A stretch of DNA of 64,000 bases from Prostheceraeus crozeri (taxonomy: Eukaryota > Platyhelminthes > Polycladida > Euryleptidae), in the NCBI GenBank assembly GCA_907163375.1, contig CAJQUW010010268.1:182793-246792 (forward strand), written 5' to 3'. Positions 1 to 10,032 of this stretch are shown here, in pieces (within the stretch, counting starts at the first letter, position 1; every line of letters begins with the position of its first letter). The notes below the pieces were generated by a model. That model had not been told where the DNA came from and searched no databases. It saw only the letters and a program-made list of their open reading frames with translations. The position numbers were made by a program, and so were the translations under genes.

Positions 1-227
1 ATATTTTTTCATATAATATACTGAGATTATTGGAAGACCAGAGATATCTGCACTAAACTATTCTTTATATAAATGTAACCCACTCTGACGATGAATTACA
101 TGTACTCTGCTTTCTACTTAAAATTCTCACTATATAGCCAACTTCTATGTCCCTTTTCTATTGTAGTTTTGAGTCTTTCAAAAGTGTATAATGGTCAACT
201 ATTTATTCTATGATAACTATGATAAGT

Positions 228-310
228 GAAGTTCCAGGACATTCTGGCTTGACCTTGAATAATATGATGTTCTGGAAAGTCAAGGTCAAGTCAGAATGTC
301 CTGGAACTTC
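228..310. repeat. Foldback repeat, arms of about 30 bp
   Basis: The two ends are inverted copies of each other: GTTCCAGGACATTCTG with a CTTGACCTTGA continuation on the left, and its reverse complement with one mismatch on the right, around a loop of about 18 bp. It lies just beyond the 3' end of the Crypton-like gene. It may be a small MITE or part of the end of that element; the sequence does not decide. Confidence 0.8.
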
Positions 311-355
311 TCTGAACAAACAGTATCAGCGATTACATTGTTAAATAGCACCCAT

Positions 356-1720
356 TCAATTGTTGTAGTAGTTGTTGATTGTCACAGTACAGTTATTGAA
401 TGTAGGCTGGAATGAACATGTATTGGTGTTAGAAACAGCATTGTTGCTTGTCTGACTGGGAAGTTCATTGCTACGAATAGAAATTGTTGATGTTCGCGGT
501 TGATCGGCGACATCATTCCTATTGTAGATTGCAGCACTCATACGTTTCTCATGTGAGCTGGCCTCGATGTAAGCGGCGTTTGCGGCTTCACTCACACGAC
601 CAGTTTTCTTTTGAATAACTTCTTTGTTAATTCGAGATGAAATTAATCTGTTAGTAACAGTCCTCCGCAGGCTAGAGTTGGTTATATATTTCTTGGGATC
701 ACTCATGCTAAACAACTGTTTTGTGACTTTTTGAATGGAATGGACTCCCAATGGCATTGCATTATACCAAACTGGGCCTTTAGGGTTGCGCTTACACGAT
801 AAATAAAATGCATTATGACCTCGCAAGTTATGAGCCTCTGGACGATGTGAGACATAATCTTTGTAAAGAGAAACGACACATTTTCCAGGATCTTCTGGCA
901 GCGAATAAATTCTCGTTTGTTTTGGCTCCATTCTCGAGTGTTTTAGGCCAAATGTATTGTTCTTGGAAATTCTCTCTGTGTAGAGTAAGTATTCTCCCGT
1001 GTAATCTGTAATCAATTGAATTTGTGATTGATCACCATAAATAAGATCACGATGCTCCTGACATGCTCGGAGGCTAAGATGAAGACCCAAGTGATATAAA
1101 AGAGTATGGAGAAGCTGCTCCGGATTAGATCTACGAAATTTTCCTTTCTTCCATAATTCCTCCTCTTCTTCATATTCAATGACCGCTGCTCTTTTTCTAG
1201 GTTTAGCCAACCCCAATGCTGCGTTCTTCTTCATCTGAGAATCGAGGGCTTCTCTAGAGATTTTAAATTCTTTGTCCAAGAATATAGACATATTCCATTT
1301 CAACATGTTGTTGAAATAATGCTGTATTGAGGCAGCAATTTCTTTGAGTGTCTGTGGTGGATATCTTTCGCCATTGACTTTCCTAGTATCACAAAAGAAA
1401 TACTGCAACGTGTGATCTAAATCGTTCGGAGTAAATTCTTCAATTGGCTTCAAAACCTTTGGAATGTCATCGATTCTTAGCCTCCACTCAAACAACCATT
1501 TTTGATATGTGTTCATAGCCCATTTAGCTTTATCTTTTGTATTTTTCGGAATTCTATTCTCTAAATCTTCTTCTAGCTCTTCTCTGGATGTACATCCAAA
1601 ACGTCCACTTGCTTGATCTTCTTCAAGGACCTTATTAACTGGATTTTCATTACCATCCCATTCCTCACCAAAAACTTCCACAACATCGTCATATGTTAAG
1701 CCAGCTAATTCTTCCATCAT
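356..1720 (-). CDS. Crypton-type tyrosine recombinase (DUF3504-like)
   Basis: A 454-residue protein if it starts at the Met-Met-Glu-Glu pair at 1720. The longer reading from 1876 adds 52 residues that run into a palindromic repeat and look non-coding. The N-terminal part is acidic. The middle carries the core-binding region (YPPQTLKEIAASIQHYF) seen in KCTD1/QRICH1/ZMYM-type proteins derived from Cryptons. The C-terminal half has the recombinase signatures: GLHLSLRACQEHRDL with the first catalytic Arg, SLRRTVTNRL for the second box, and a final Tyr in TGRVSEAANAAYIEAS. Proteins of this family recombine DNA through a covalent tyrosine intermediate, and many metazoan copies are domesticated. The frame is uninterrupted. 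The tail is rich in Asn, Ser and Thr and looks like a linker. Whether this is an active mobile element or a host gene cannot be told from sequence alone. Confidence 0.8.
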   Translation of the reverse strand: MMEELAGLTYDDVVEVFGEEWDGNENPVNKVLEEDQASGRFGCTSREELEEDLENRIPKNTKDKAKWAMNTYQKWLFEWRLRIDDIPKVLKPIEEFTPNDLDHTLQYFFCDTRKVNGERYPPQTLKEIAASIQHYFNNMLKWNMSIFLDKEFKISREALDSQMKKNAALGLAKPRKRAAVIEYEEEEELWKKGKFRRSNPEQLLHTLLYHLGLHLSLRACQEHRDLIYGDQSQIQLITDYTGEYLLYTERISKNNTFGLKHSRMEPKQTRIYSLPEDPGKCVVSLYKDYVSHRPEAHNLRGHNAFYLSCKRNPKGPVWYNAMPLGVHSIQKVTKQLFSMSDPKKYITNSSLRRTVTNRLISSRINKEVIQKKTGRVSEAANAAYIEASSHEKRMSAAIYNRNDVADQPRTSTISIRSNELPSQTSNNAVSNTNTCSFQPTFNNCTVTINNYYNN

Positions 1721-1776
1721 TGTGCTGGTCCGAAATAAAAATGAAAAGCTTACAGTAATTTTTAAATTACTATGGA

Positions 1777-2052
1777 TCATGGATATCTTGGACTTTACGT
1801 ATATAATAAAGGACTGATTTGAGGATTTCCATGCTAACCCATGGATATCTTGGACTCTACTTGTTGGCGCTGGCATGGAAATCTAAATAGTAGTAATATT
1901 ACTACTATTTAGATTTCCATGGCGCTGGCTATATATTAATAAATGACTGATTTTCGGATCTCCATGCTATTCAGAATGTCCGAGGACGCTCACGCGTCCT
2001 CGGACATTCTGAGCATGGAAATCCTCAAATCAGTCCTTTATTATATACATAT
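1777..2052. repeat. Cluster of perfect palindromes upstream of the Crypton-like gene
   Basis: Three inverted repeats are nested here. A perfect 48-bp palindrome spans 1874-1921. A hairpin with 19-bp arms and a TCAC loop spans 1971-2012. Perfect 35-bp arms at 1801-1835 and 2012-2046 enclose both. A direct repeat of GGATATCTTGGACT also occurs near 1783 and 1845. The set resembles a composite of foldback MITEs sitting in the 5' flank of the recombinase gene. Confidence 0.85.
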
Positions 2053-2970
2053 TTCTCCGGCCAAAAGACAATAGATATGTCAAAGTAGCAATGTTTTTTA
2101 TAACATTGGAAAGAAGGCATACTGCTATGTCATCTGCATCATGTCTCGGATCTCATTGCTTAGAAAAATTGTTGCTTGTTGTAGTGTGTCCACAGCATTG
2201 AAAATTTGGATTTGATAGCAGCTGTGTGGTGCAAACACAATTGATCCATCATTCGAAGGGGAACTGGAATCAAAACAGAATTATTAGAATTAGAACAATT
2301 AGAATCGTTAAGAAATTTATGGCATTTTGTAGTCAATGAAGTAAAGTCAAGTAATCTATTATTGCATTTGCCATCATGATCTGCTGCAATTAATCCTACA
2401 ATTTGTATTTTGGAATGAAATAATAAGCATGATATGATGTACAATTGTACATGTACGTAGCTATTAACTGTTATCATCTAATAAGTAAAAGATGGAATGC
2501 GTTCAGTTACTAGTTTATATTACTTAAATGATTTACACCATATACTTAATAGCTCAAGCTTTTGGTATTGAATCAAAAATACTTATGGAATATTATAGAA
2601 ACACAAATACAAAGAGGCAAATTTCTCTGCATGGGAAGCATATGTAGAATATACATACGCATATGACTGATTTCATTTTCGTTACTTGATACTCATACAC
2701 AATGCACTATTGCTCGTCGGTCAATGATTTCATTGAATCACAAATACACTATAGCCATCATATGACTTTGCATGTGTTTTGCTATGTACGGTAGACCTAT
2801 AGATATAAATTTCTAAATGTCACAAAAAATGAGCTATTCACAGGTTAAAAAATTGTGCATTCTAGTATTAATAGGTAATTAAATTAATACAAATGCAATT
2901 CATGTTCATTTTAATGTATTTAGTAGTTTAGAATTTAGACATGGCAAGAATAAATGTGATGAAAACTTAC
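2053..2970. other. Intergenic, no supported gene
   Basis: AT-rich sequence with only short, composition-driven open frames. I see no domain, repeat or RNA gene that I can support. Confidence 0.6.
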
Positions 2971-2973
2971 TTT

Positions 2974-3160
2974 GTGCTGTTGAGGTGGTCGTCAATTCAA
3001 GGTTGATCATCGTCCTTTCGTTTAGTTGAGATGATATTGTTATAGAAAACAACATAGTTTTCCATGTGGGAAGTGGGTACAGATCGTCATTTTGTTCCTT
3101 GAGCTCTATGAGGAAACAGTCCAACAGATAGTTCATCTCCATCATTTGATAGGTAATCCT
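2974..3160 (-). pseudogene. Possible exon fragment related to Crypton-derived DUF3504 proteins
   Basis: The minus-strand reading MNYLLDCFLIELKEQ, followed by a Tyr-Pro-Leu-Pro-Thr segment, resembles the N-terminal core-binding region of QRICH1/KCTD1-type Crypton relatives (pattern: long helix, YPPxTL, helix). A GTAAGT donor-like site follows in the sense direction at about 2973. No catalytic part is seen next to it. It could be a remnant exon of a second copy. The match is short and rests on memory of the family pattern. Confidence 0.3.
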
Positions 3161-3164
3161 CATT

Positions 3165-4004
3165 CAGTTTTCTTGATACCTTACTCTGGTAGTCAAGAGC
3201 CACTTTCCATTATTCATGCCTTCGCTTGATTCAGTTGAAGTAAAACGTGACTTTTCTATCGTTTTAGTGTTGAGTCTGGTCTTCTTTGAATACCTTTCTT
3301 ATTTGATCGTAACATTTTTCTACTGCTTTTCCTCAGTTTCAAAGTTAAATAGCTTATCACCAAATTCCACTACTGCATAGTTGATGACCGTGCTCTTCCT
3401 CTCCTATTTCATAAAAGAATAGACCATATTTGACCGATCTTGTGGAATTCATAGATCTCCATGATCATATACCTTTCTTTGTATTTCTCCGCTGAATTCA
3501 AATTCAAGTATTTCTCCGCTCAAATCATGATATTTAAGATATTATTGAGTTCGTGTTTCATTGAAATATCTAAGTTTTCCATAAAAATGCATCTAAAGAG
3601 AGCGACATAGATTCTGATGGTGCATTTCATAAAATTATATGGATTTGCATTCAAAATCTTCATAAATTGCAAACAAATAATTCATTGATTCCCGCAAGTA
3701 AGGTGGCAGTAAAACATATTCATTGCAAACGGGCACTTATGAAGGTGTTCCTTTCATAGAAGGAGTGTTCATCTATAGCTACAAAGCGTTTAATTACAGA
3801 TACTTTATTTTTTTAACTTGCCACAGAAAGAGATGCAATTTTATCAACCTGTAATTTCCAAAAGACTGAATAAACACTTGTATCAGAAACCGTATGCACT
3901 GCGTGGTTACCTATATAAATGAAAATGGTGTAAATTTTTACTTTAAGTTTTTTACTTTAATTTTTACTTTACTTAATTTTTACTTTTGCTACGCTCCTGG
4001 TCAG
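3165..4004. other. Intergenic or intronic, no supported gene
   Basis: Nothing recognisable apart from a pyrimidine-rich stretch near 3930-3990 that leads into the splice acceptor of the next exon. Confidence 0.5.
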
Positions 4005-4172
4005 AGTGCATTCCATCCGGTGGAGCGCCGCATGGCACCATTGTCAAGAGACATTTCCGGCATCATTTTGCGCCATGACGCATGTAGCACCCACCTCGAC
4101 AGTGCGGGCAAAACAATTGACGAGGCCTTGGAGCGAAATAATTTTGGAGTTGCCGGGCGTCAACTTGCTGAG
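4005..4172 (+). CDS. Exon of an uncharacterised repetitive metazoan family (VERRMAPLS motif)
   Basis: The 56-codon exon is bounded by a CAG acceptor at 4002-4004 and a GTAAG donor at 4173, with phase 0 at both ends. It encodes FHPVERRMAPLSRDISG and then a HLDSAGKTIDEALE segment. I recognise this as part of a multi-copy protein family seen in cnidarian, mollusc and other invertebrate genomes whose function is not known to me; it is probably transposon-related. It joins in frame to the exon at 4492. Earlier exons are not found upstream, so this copy may be a fragment. Confidence 0.6.
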
Positions 4173-4491
4173 GTAAGAATATAATACTACTGAGTATTGA
4201 ATAGGGCCTAAGCAAATAATTGTAATATGGTAGCTTAATTACGACACAGGTAGGCCTACTGTTACTCAATGCGAGTTTTTATTTCTTTGTGGTTTTCTGT
4301 GTCGCTATTTAATCGCATCACTTATCATGCAGACTACTAAGAATTAATTTTGTTTTTCTGTATCTTCAAGTTTCATAATTCTGGAAAATGGCATGTTTTG
4401 ATCTAAAGTGTTCAGGTCTCTGTTTAGGCCTACCTGTACGATGTAATTTCATGCTTAGCTCATACATGTACTGAATATTCTGTCTTTTCAG

Positions 4492-5166
4492 CTATGGAGT
4501 CAGACTACAATCGATGGACATGATGTTGTTGCGGAATACTGTCAGCCGCCAGACCCCAACAACACTATCACAGACTTCGACATGCCTACCGAGGATTGGT
4601 TGGCGGACCATGTACGACAGAGCCGGTACATTCTCCAAATTGTGCGGTGCAACAACGTTGCCTGTTGCCGGCCATGGCGCACAAACTATCCGACTGTGTA
4701 TTCGTCACGGTTCCTGCCAGCACCACTGCCAATCGGTAAGTGTGATCAAGGACCAAAGTTGGCAGATTCCTTTTTGGATGGTGCAGCTGGAGGACTGGCA
4801 GAGCAACTTCTACTGTGTGCTTTGGGACCGATGACAGAGTATCCCACTCTGCCATTTGACTGGTTCTGCCCATCGATGAAAGAGGCAGACTGGTCGCGTC
4901 ATGTATGCTCTGAATGCGGCTTGTATTGCGCTCGGATGGCAGCACTGCAAGCGCACAAGCGCAGTCGAGTGCATAATCGCCCCGACGGAAAGACCCCAAT
5001 GCCCCCACCATCTTACAGGGCTCAATTGGATGAAAATGAGGAAGTCGACCCCGTTGTCGAAGGAGATGCATCCCTACCAATGCCGGTGTATAAGAATATT
5101 TTTGACTTCCTCTGCACAATTTGTATAATCTTAGGTGAAACATGCAGTATATACCGGTATTTATAG
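4492..5166 (+). CDS. Second exon of the same family, ending in a C2H2 zinc finger
   Basis: It starts after a TTTTCAG acceptor at 4485-4491 and reads in phase 0 from the previous exon (LWSQTTIDGHDVVAEYCQPP). The conserved middle is ADHVRQSRYILQIVRCNNVA followed by a CC pair. The end holds a C2H2 finger, C-x2-C-x12-H-x5-H, in CSECGLYCARMAALQAHKRS and the His that follows. GC content is clearly higher than in the flanks, which fits real coding sequence. A GTAAGT at 4735 could be an alternative donor, but the frame stays open through the zinc finger to a stop at 5166. Confidence 0.6.
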   Translation, partial: LWSQTTIDGHDVVAEYCQPPDPNNTITDFDMPTEDWLADHVRQSRYILQIVRCNNVACCRPWRTNYPTVYSSRFLPAPLPIGKCDQGPKLADSFLDGAAGGLAEQLLLCALGPMTEYPTLPFDWFCPSMKEADWSRHVCSECGLYCARMAALQAHKRSRVHNRPDGKTPMPPPSYRAQLDENEEVDPVVEGDASLPMPVYKNIFDFLCTICIILGETCSIYRYL

Positions 5167-5249
5167 GATCTGATGTTTTTGCTTTCAAACTCATGATGTA
5201 GTCTACAAACACAACAAGAATCATATAAATGACACATAGTATAAATCAT

Positions 5250-5400
5250 GAATTAGTCGGGGGGGGGGGTAAACCAGAATATCACGTGATATGGGAGGGG
5301 GGTTCAACCGATATATCACGCCGTATCACAGGGGGGAGGGGGTCGAAAATTCGTAAATTTGGTATCACGTAATATGTGCACGACCCCTTATCATCATGTG
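5250..5400. repeat. G-run-rich repeat
   Basis: Several runs of five to eleven G alternate with copies of a TATCACG-type word (ATATCACGTGATATG, ATATCACGCCGTATCAC, TATCACGTAATATG). The G runs could form a quadruplex on the plus strand, and the TATCACG words are partly palindromic. It is not part of any gene I can support. Confidence 0.6.
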
Positions 5401-5838
5401 AGCTTCTATTTCCTTTTTATCATATGAGCGACCCTGTTATGATTTGTTTACCGGCTTCACGTGCTGATGAGAGCAGGCAGTCTTCCCTAATCCTAGGTCT
5501 GTGGACGGAAGAGGTGATGTTTCCAAATGTAGCAATGATTTGTTAAAAAAAAGAATAAAAGACCAGATATTGGAAAGACTGAACAACAGATTCTTGAATC
5601 AGCAGTAATTTCTCATTTTTTATTATCCTAAATGAAGAAAAAGTGCAATGTAACGTTGCCGACATCTAATCTTACCAAAGACACAAAAATAATTTCGCAT
5701 TGATGAGTTTGCAGACAGCTGATGAAAAATAGATTATAAAAGTCAAAGTGGAAATAGCGAAGTCAAAGTCCTTCATGCCAAAGAAAGACTTATAACAAAG
5801 TAATAGTGCTGAAATCAAATTCAGATAGCAGTCATTTA
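5401..5838. other. 3' flank of the astacin terminal exon, no other gene
   Basis: AT-rich sequence that would hold the 3' untranslated region of the minus-strand astacin gene if that model is right. No other feature is supported. Confidence 0.4.
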
Positions 5839-5999
5839 TTAAGTTATTCTCAGCTTACGTTCATGCATCACACGAGTTTGGTCTATTGCTTCGTTCGTGT
5901 AACAATCCACTGCCGTGTATTCTTCATGTGGACACCAGCAACGACAATCTGGGCCTACGAATCCTTCATCTGGGCAATGATGATCTCCTTGAAAGCAAT
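5839..5999 (-). CDS. Candidate last exon of astacin gene (cysteine-rich, EGF-like tail)
   Basis: In the sense direction a TCATTTCAG acceptor ends at 6000. The exon contributes two bases plus 53 codons, ending in TAA at 5839-5841. It encodes CFQGDHHCPDEGFVGPDCRC, then WCPHEEYTAVDC and a charged tail. The C..C...GF.GPdCrCwCP pattern resembles the EGF-like segment that follows the protease domain in many invertebrate astacins. The exon at 56664-56790 ends in phase 1 with a lone G, and this exon begins with AT, so the joined codon is GAT and the reading ...LYECN-D-CFQGD... is smooth. That implies a 50,664-bp intron. The link is inferred from phase and domain order; other exons between them cannot be excluded. 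Confidence 0.5.
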
Positions 6000-8522
6000 C
6001 TGAAATGAATAGATGCTTTGCAGTTGATTAGCAAATTGAACTGAATTAAAATTAATATGAACGACTATTCAATATTCAAGCAACTAACAAAGCAAAAGCG
6101 GTGTCGAAAAAACGCAGTTGAAAATCATAAAGAAATCTGGTAAGTTCCAACGGTGTCGACAACTCATCACACGAACGTCTAGTACTTCAGACTTTCCACA
6201 AGCTCATAAACGCATCTTTCTAATTCCTCCTTTACCGAGCGGTGACCGGTCCCCCAACCTAACAATGCTTCCTTCCAGGCTTTGCGAAGCCACAAACATC
6301 AGCACTGGCTGTAGACAAGGCCCATGATCTGATACAAAGCCTTCCGAGATGTCCATAGCTGTCCATCACTCAAGTATCTTCATTTCCACAACAATTCATC
6401 TTTTGAACTGATGCTCTCCGACAGCTTTAAATCGTGGAATTCCCTGCTTCTAGTAGCACATCATCACAAAAAACTCAACGTCATGGTGATTTCTACCTTC
6501 CTTTATAAATAGTGTTTGCATTTATGTCCTATTATACATGTACTAGTATATTGCTCCTCTCTCTCTCCACTAAAATGGTCTTGTTGCGTCTGAACCTGCT
6601 GCCACATGGGGCTTCCCAAAATTAAATAAGAAATTGCAGAATTGACCATTGTCAGTTAAATGAAAAAACTGCGCATTTTCGCGTTAGAAAATCAATTGCA
6701 AAGATCTCTCAAGACATAGTTTGATCAGAAACGAGACCATTCACAAGGTGAACTAGGCTTGCTGATGATTTCCGACATTGCATTTCATTGCATCGGCTAT
6801 TTGTATTTTATTTCAATTGCGTGAAAGATGCTGCATGCATTACAGAGAATTGATGCTGAAAAATGATAAATTTAATTAATCATTATTTCAACAATTACAA
6901 AATATTATAAATATTTATAAATTATAAAAGCTTTCTTTATTGCAATGAAAATGGTCTCCCATGTTGTACTTGAGCATCTGAAATAATTAGTGCATCAAAA
7001 GATTGGAATTGGACTACCTCAATTCATGGACGCACGCCTTATAAAGGTTTCACTGCATTTTAGTGTTCATTCGTCCTTTATTCAATGTCAACTACTGCAA
7101 GGTAAAATAGCTCTCACCATTATGCAAAGCAACGGCTAGACTTTTCAAATTGAAGCAAATTTGAATTGGTTGATGTTCAAAATTGAAGCAACATATAACA
7201 ATAGCAAATCGTGCACTGCCAGAATTGATGAATTATAGAATAAGCAGTCTATGAAACAAGAGGCCATCAATTATCGACACTATGTCACTATGTCAACACC
7301 ACAAACACTGTCAAAAATCAAGCTGTCATTGATCGATTTGTTGACAGTTAATTGAGACGAAATTGATAGCATTCTGAAAGTAATCTTATTTCACTGTATT
7401 TATTCATGTCATATGTCATATTCGCAATATCAATTTTTCAAAATTCAAGTTTATCTATTTAGGTAATTGCAAATCGATTATCATGTGCTTCATAAAATTA
7501 GACTTATTGGGATTCGGGCTCCCGAATGTGAATGTTATATGCATGGTTTGCTTGCTACAATGACGAATGAAGTATTTTCTATTCTGCTCTGTTCTATATC
7601 AAGTACGTCACATTATTGTACAAAATTCTTGAATTTTTAGAATTTTGCTTGCTTGCTAAACCGATAAAATTGCTCTGAAATGGTGTAGATGTAACATAAA
7701 ATCCAAAGACGGTCTTCGAGAAAACTTTTTCGGCTCTACATTCTTTTTTTGAATATATGTGAAAACAAAATCAGTGAGCTATTTCAAAATGACTAAACGA
7801 TAGCTGTTCATTTCCAAGGAAGTCATGCTTCAGCTGACGCAGTGAATCGGATCATGCGAAACCTGAACTATTCTGGTACAAAATAAATTATTTATCTATT
7901 CGCATAATGAGCACGCATATTGCCAGTATTAAACTCAAGATGGTGCTACGAAAGGAATTGATATCCATTATTTTGATTTCAATAAAACAAGAAAGGTCAG
8001 TTATTTTTCTGTTTGCATATTGAAATTTGCATGAATTTTTGCTTCTCTTTCAAGATAAAACTGTTAGTAATATCATGAATATTCAATGAACAAAGCTCTT
8101 TAAAAGCTCTCAGCTAATATAGAGTTAAAGTAATTCCCTATTAAATGGTTGATAGTACACTTCTGAAACGATTTTTAACCAGGTACTCATGCATGATCTT
8201 TCGTCCCGTGATTGCTAATGCTGTTAATCAATTAATCTAGACTACTCCATGAGTGCGTAGTTGGCTCAAGGTTCAAGAAGTAGACAATTATGTTTTCCAT
8301 TAACATTGATGTTGTGTTCATTACGCACTCAGCATGGACACTATCGTATGTAATCAAGCCAATTCAGGTTTGTAAATGAGACAGATTATTGATGGAACAT
8401 CATATTTGCGCTTATTCGATAATGTGTTACTGAGTTTCATATGACTAAAGTAAATATTAAATGAATACATAAAGTAGTATATCAGCACTTATTCGCGCTA
8501 TAACAAAAGATTCGGTTCTCTT
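6000..8522. other. AT-rich intronic or intergenic sequence
   Basis: I see no open reading frame with a recognisable domain, no RNA gene and no clear repeat. On the astacin model this is the 3' end of its large intron. Confidence 0.5.
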
Positions 8523-9046
8523 CAATGGGCTAGTAAAAAATTTAAACTCTTACTCCAAAAACTCAAAAGAACAGATATGCAAAGCTTTATAAAACAAATA
8601 CCTTACAACACTTATTTTGTGCTGTAGTGGCACAAAGCTGTGAAAACTAGTGACCACACAAACAACGCGTTTTCTGTAAACTTTGGTTCGAACTTTACCA
8701 TGACTATTACGATTAACGGAGACATCAAGAAAAGATAAAATGCCTTCACATTCAAATTCATACACGAAGGAAATGTTTTGGTGAACATTATTCAGATATG
8801 ACAACAGTAACTCTCCATCTTGGATACTCTGGACAAAGGTATCGTCGACATACCAACAATAAAATTGAGTCAAAATTTCGAACCAAAGTTTACAGAAAAA
8901 ACGTTGTTTGTGTGGTCATTAGTTTTCACAGCTTTGTGCCATTACAGCACAAAATAAGTGTTGTAAGGTATTTGTTCTATAAAGCTTTGCATACCTGTTC
9001 TTTTGAGTTTTTGGAGTAGGAGTTTAAATTTTTTGACTAGCCCATT
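8523..9046 (-). pseudogene. Penelope-like element fragment with inverted arms
   Basis: On the minus strand about 8873-8550, a reverse-transcriptase piece carries the YVDD catalytic box (FYCWYVDDTFV), then a FLDVSVNR segment and a VYRK box. This is the order seen in Penelope-like retroelements. Its 3' part is repeated in reverse: arms at about 8523-8695 and 8872-9046 are inverted copies with a few percent mismatch. Penelope elements often carry partial copies of their own 3' region in inverted orientation, which explains the arrangement. Only a small part of the reverse transcriptase remains and no GIY-YIG domain is seen here, so this is a dead fragment. Confidence 0.75.
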
Positions 9047-9596
9047 GATGAGAAACGGACCACCTCCTCACTTTATTGTAAAAAACAAAAGATTCGCTAC
9101 CATGCATGGAGGGATATTCAAAAATGATTATGATGATTAATTATTATGAAATGCGAGTTTCGTAATCACGGCTGATCAAAATGATGGTTTTGGCCTTACA
9201 TCGGGTTGCCCTGAGTCCTCCCGCGAAAAATTCATAAGGACAGCTTTCTATAAAGCAAAATAAAGCACAAACACAACAAAATATGAATGAATGAAGTTGA
9301 TAGGTATAATTACTTTTTGCATGCTTGAAATTAATTTAGCTCCTAAGGAGTTTCATGAAGGTGGTTATTTTGTTTACTTGCTTCTTTTCGACAGTGACTG
9401 ATATCATTGATTAAAATTTGTAGATATATTGCATTATTGCACAGAAAATTAAAAAAAGTTAATTTTTTATTTTAGATGTTTAATATATATAAAAACACAC
9501 TAGGCTGATACATTCATGTAAATACATTCGGCTGATGATTGTAAATACATGAAACTCGGAGTACCGAAAGTCAATTAGTTTTCCATTAATTTTGGT
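9047..9596. other. No gene seen
   Basis: AT-rich spacer between the Penelope fragment and the Tc1-type element; nothing supported. Confidence 0.5.
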
Positions 9597-9730
9597 ATAT
9601 ACACTCAAGGAACAAATAAAGTACCCGGTGGAAAAAGTTATGTTAACAGTGACAAATTTATCATTTCAGTCATTTTTTTCTACTCGTTGGTGTGAAATAT
9701 GAACTTTAGAAGTTAATCAATAGTCAAACC

Positions 9731-9923
9731 ATTAGGCCTCAACCACACAGCGAGCTTTTCCAAGCGTTTTGCAGCAAATACAGAGTCATCATTGCAGCAT
9801 TTGTAGACTTCCATAATGCACGCAAAGCAAACTAGAGCGATTGATAGCTTGCGGACATGCCGTTGCTCGAGACGCTTGGGACGCTCGTGTTTGCTTTGCT
9901 TTCAGTGTAGCTGAGGCCTAATG
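9731..9923. repeat. MITE-like element nested in the Tc1 5' leader
   Basis: It begins ATTAGGCCTCA and ends TGAGGCCTAAT, a perfect terminal inverted repeat of 11 bp with weaker matching inside. Its GC content is higher than the flanks. It sits between the Tc1 terminal repeat and the transposase start. No coding capacity. Confidence 0.65.
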
Positions 9924-10032
9924 CTGTGATTCCATTCATTGTTCATTCATGCATACCGAGCTGTACTCTGTTCAATCCGCTAACTACATACACCACAATC
10001 ATTGACAGTATCGTAGCATTAGCAAATTAGTC

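Noticed and set aside
1721-1876. Longer N-terminus of the Crypton-type protein
   Set aside because: The extra 52 codons run into palindromic repeat DNA and show no family similarity; the Met pair at 1720 precedes typical acidic coding sequence.
2160-2477. Minus-strand frame of 105 codons
   Set aside because: No recognisable motif and no supporting splice or repeat context.
4586-5224. Minus-strand frame of 212 codons opposite the C2H2 exon
   Set aside because: The plus strand has splice sites, a zinc finger and a family match; the minus frame has none of these.
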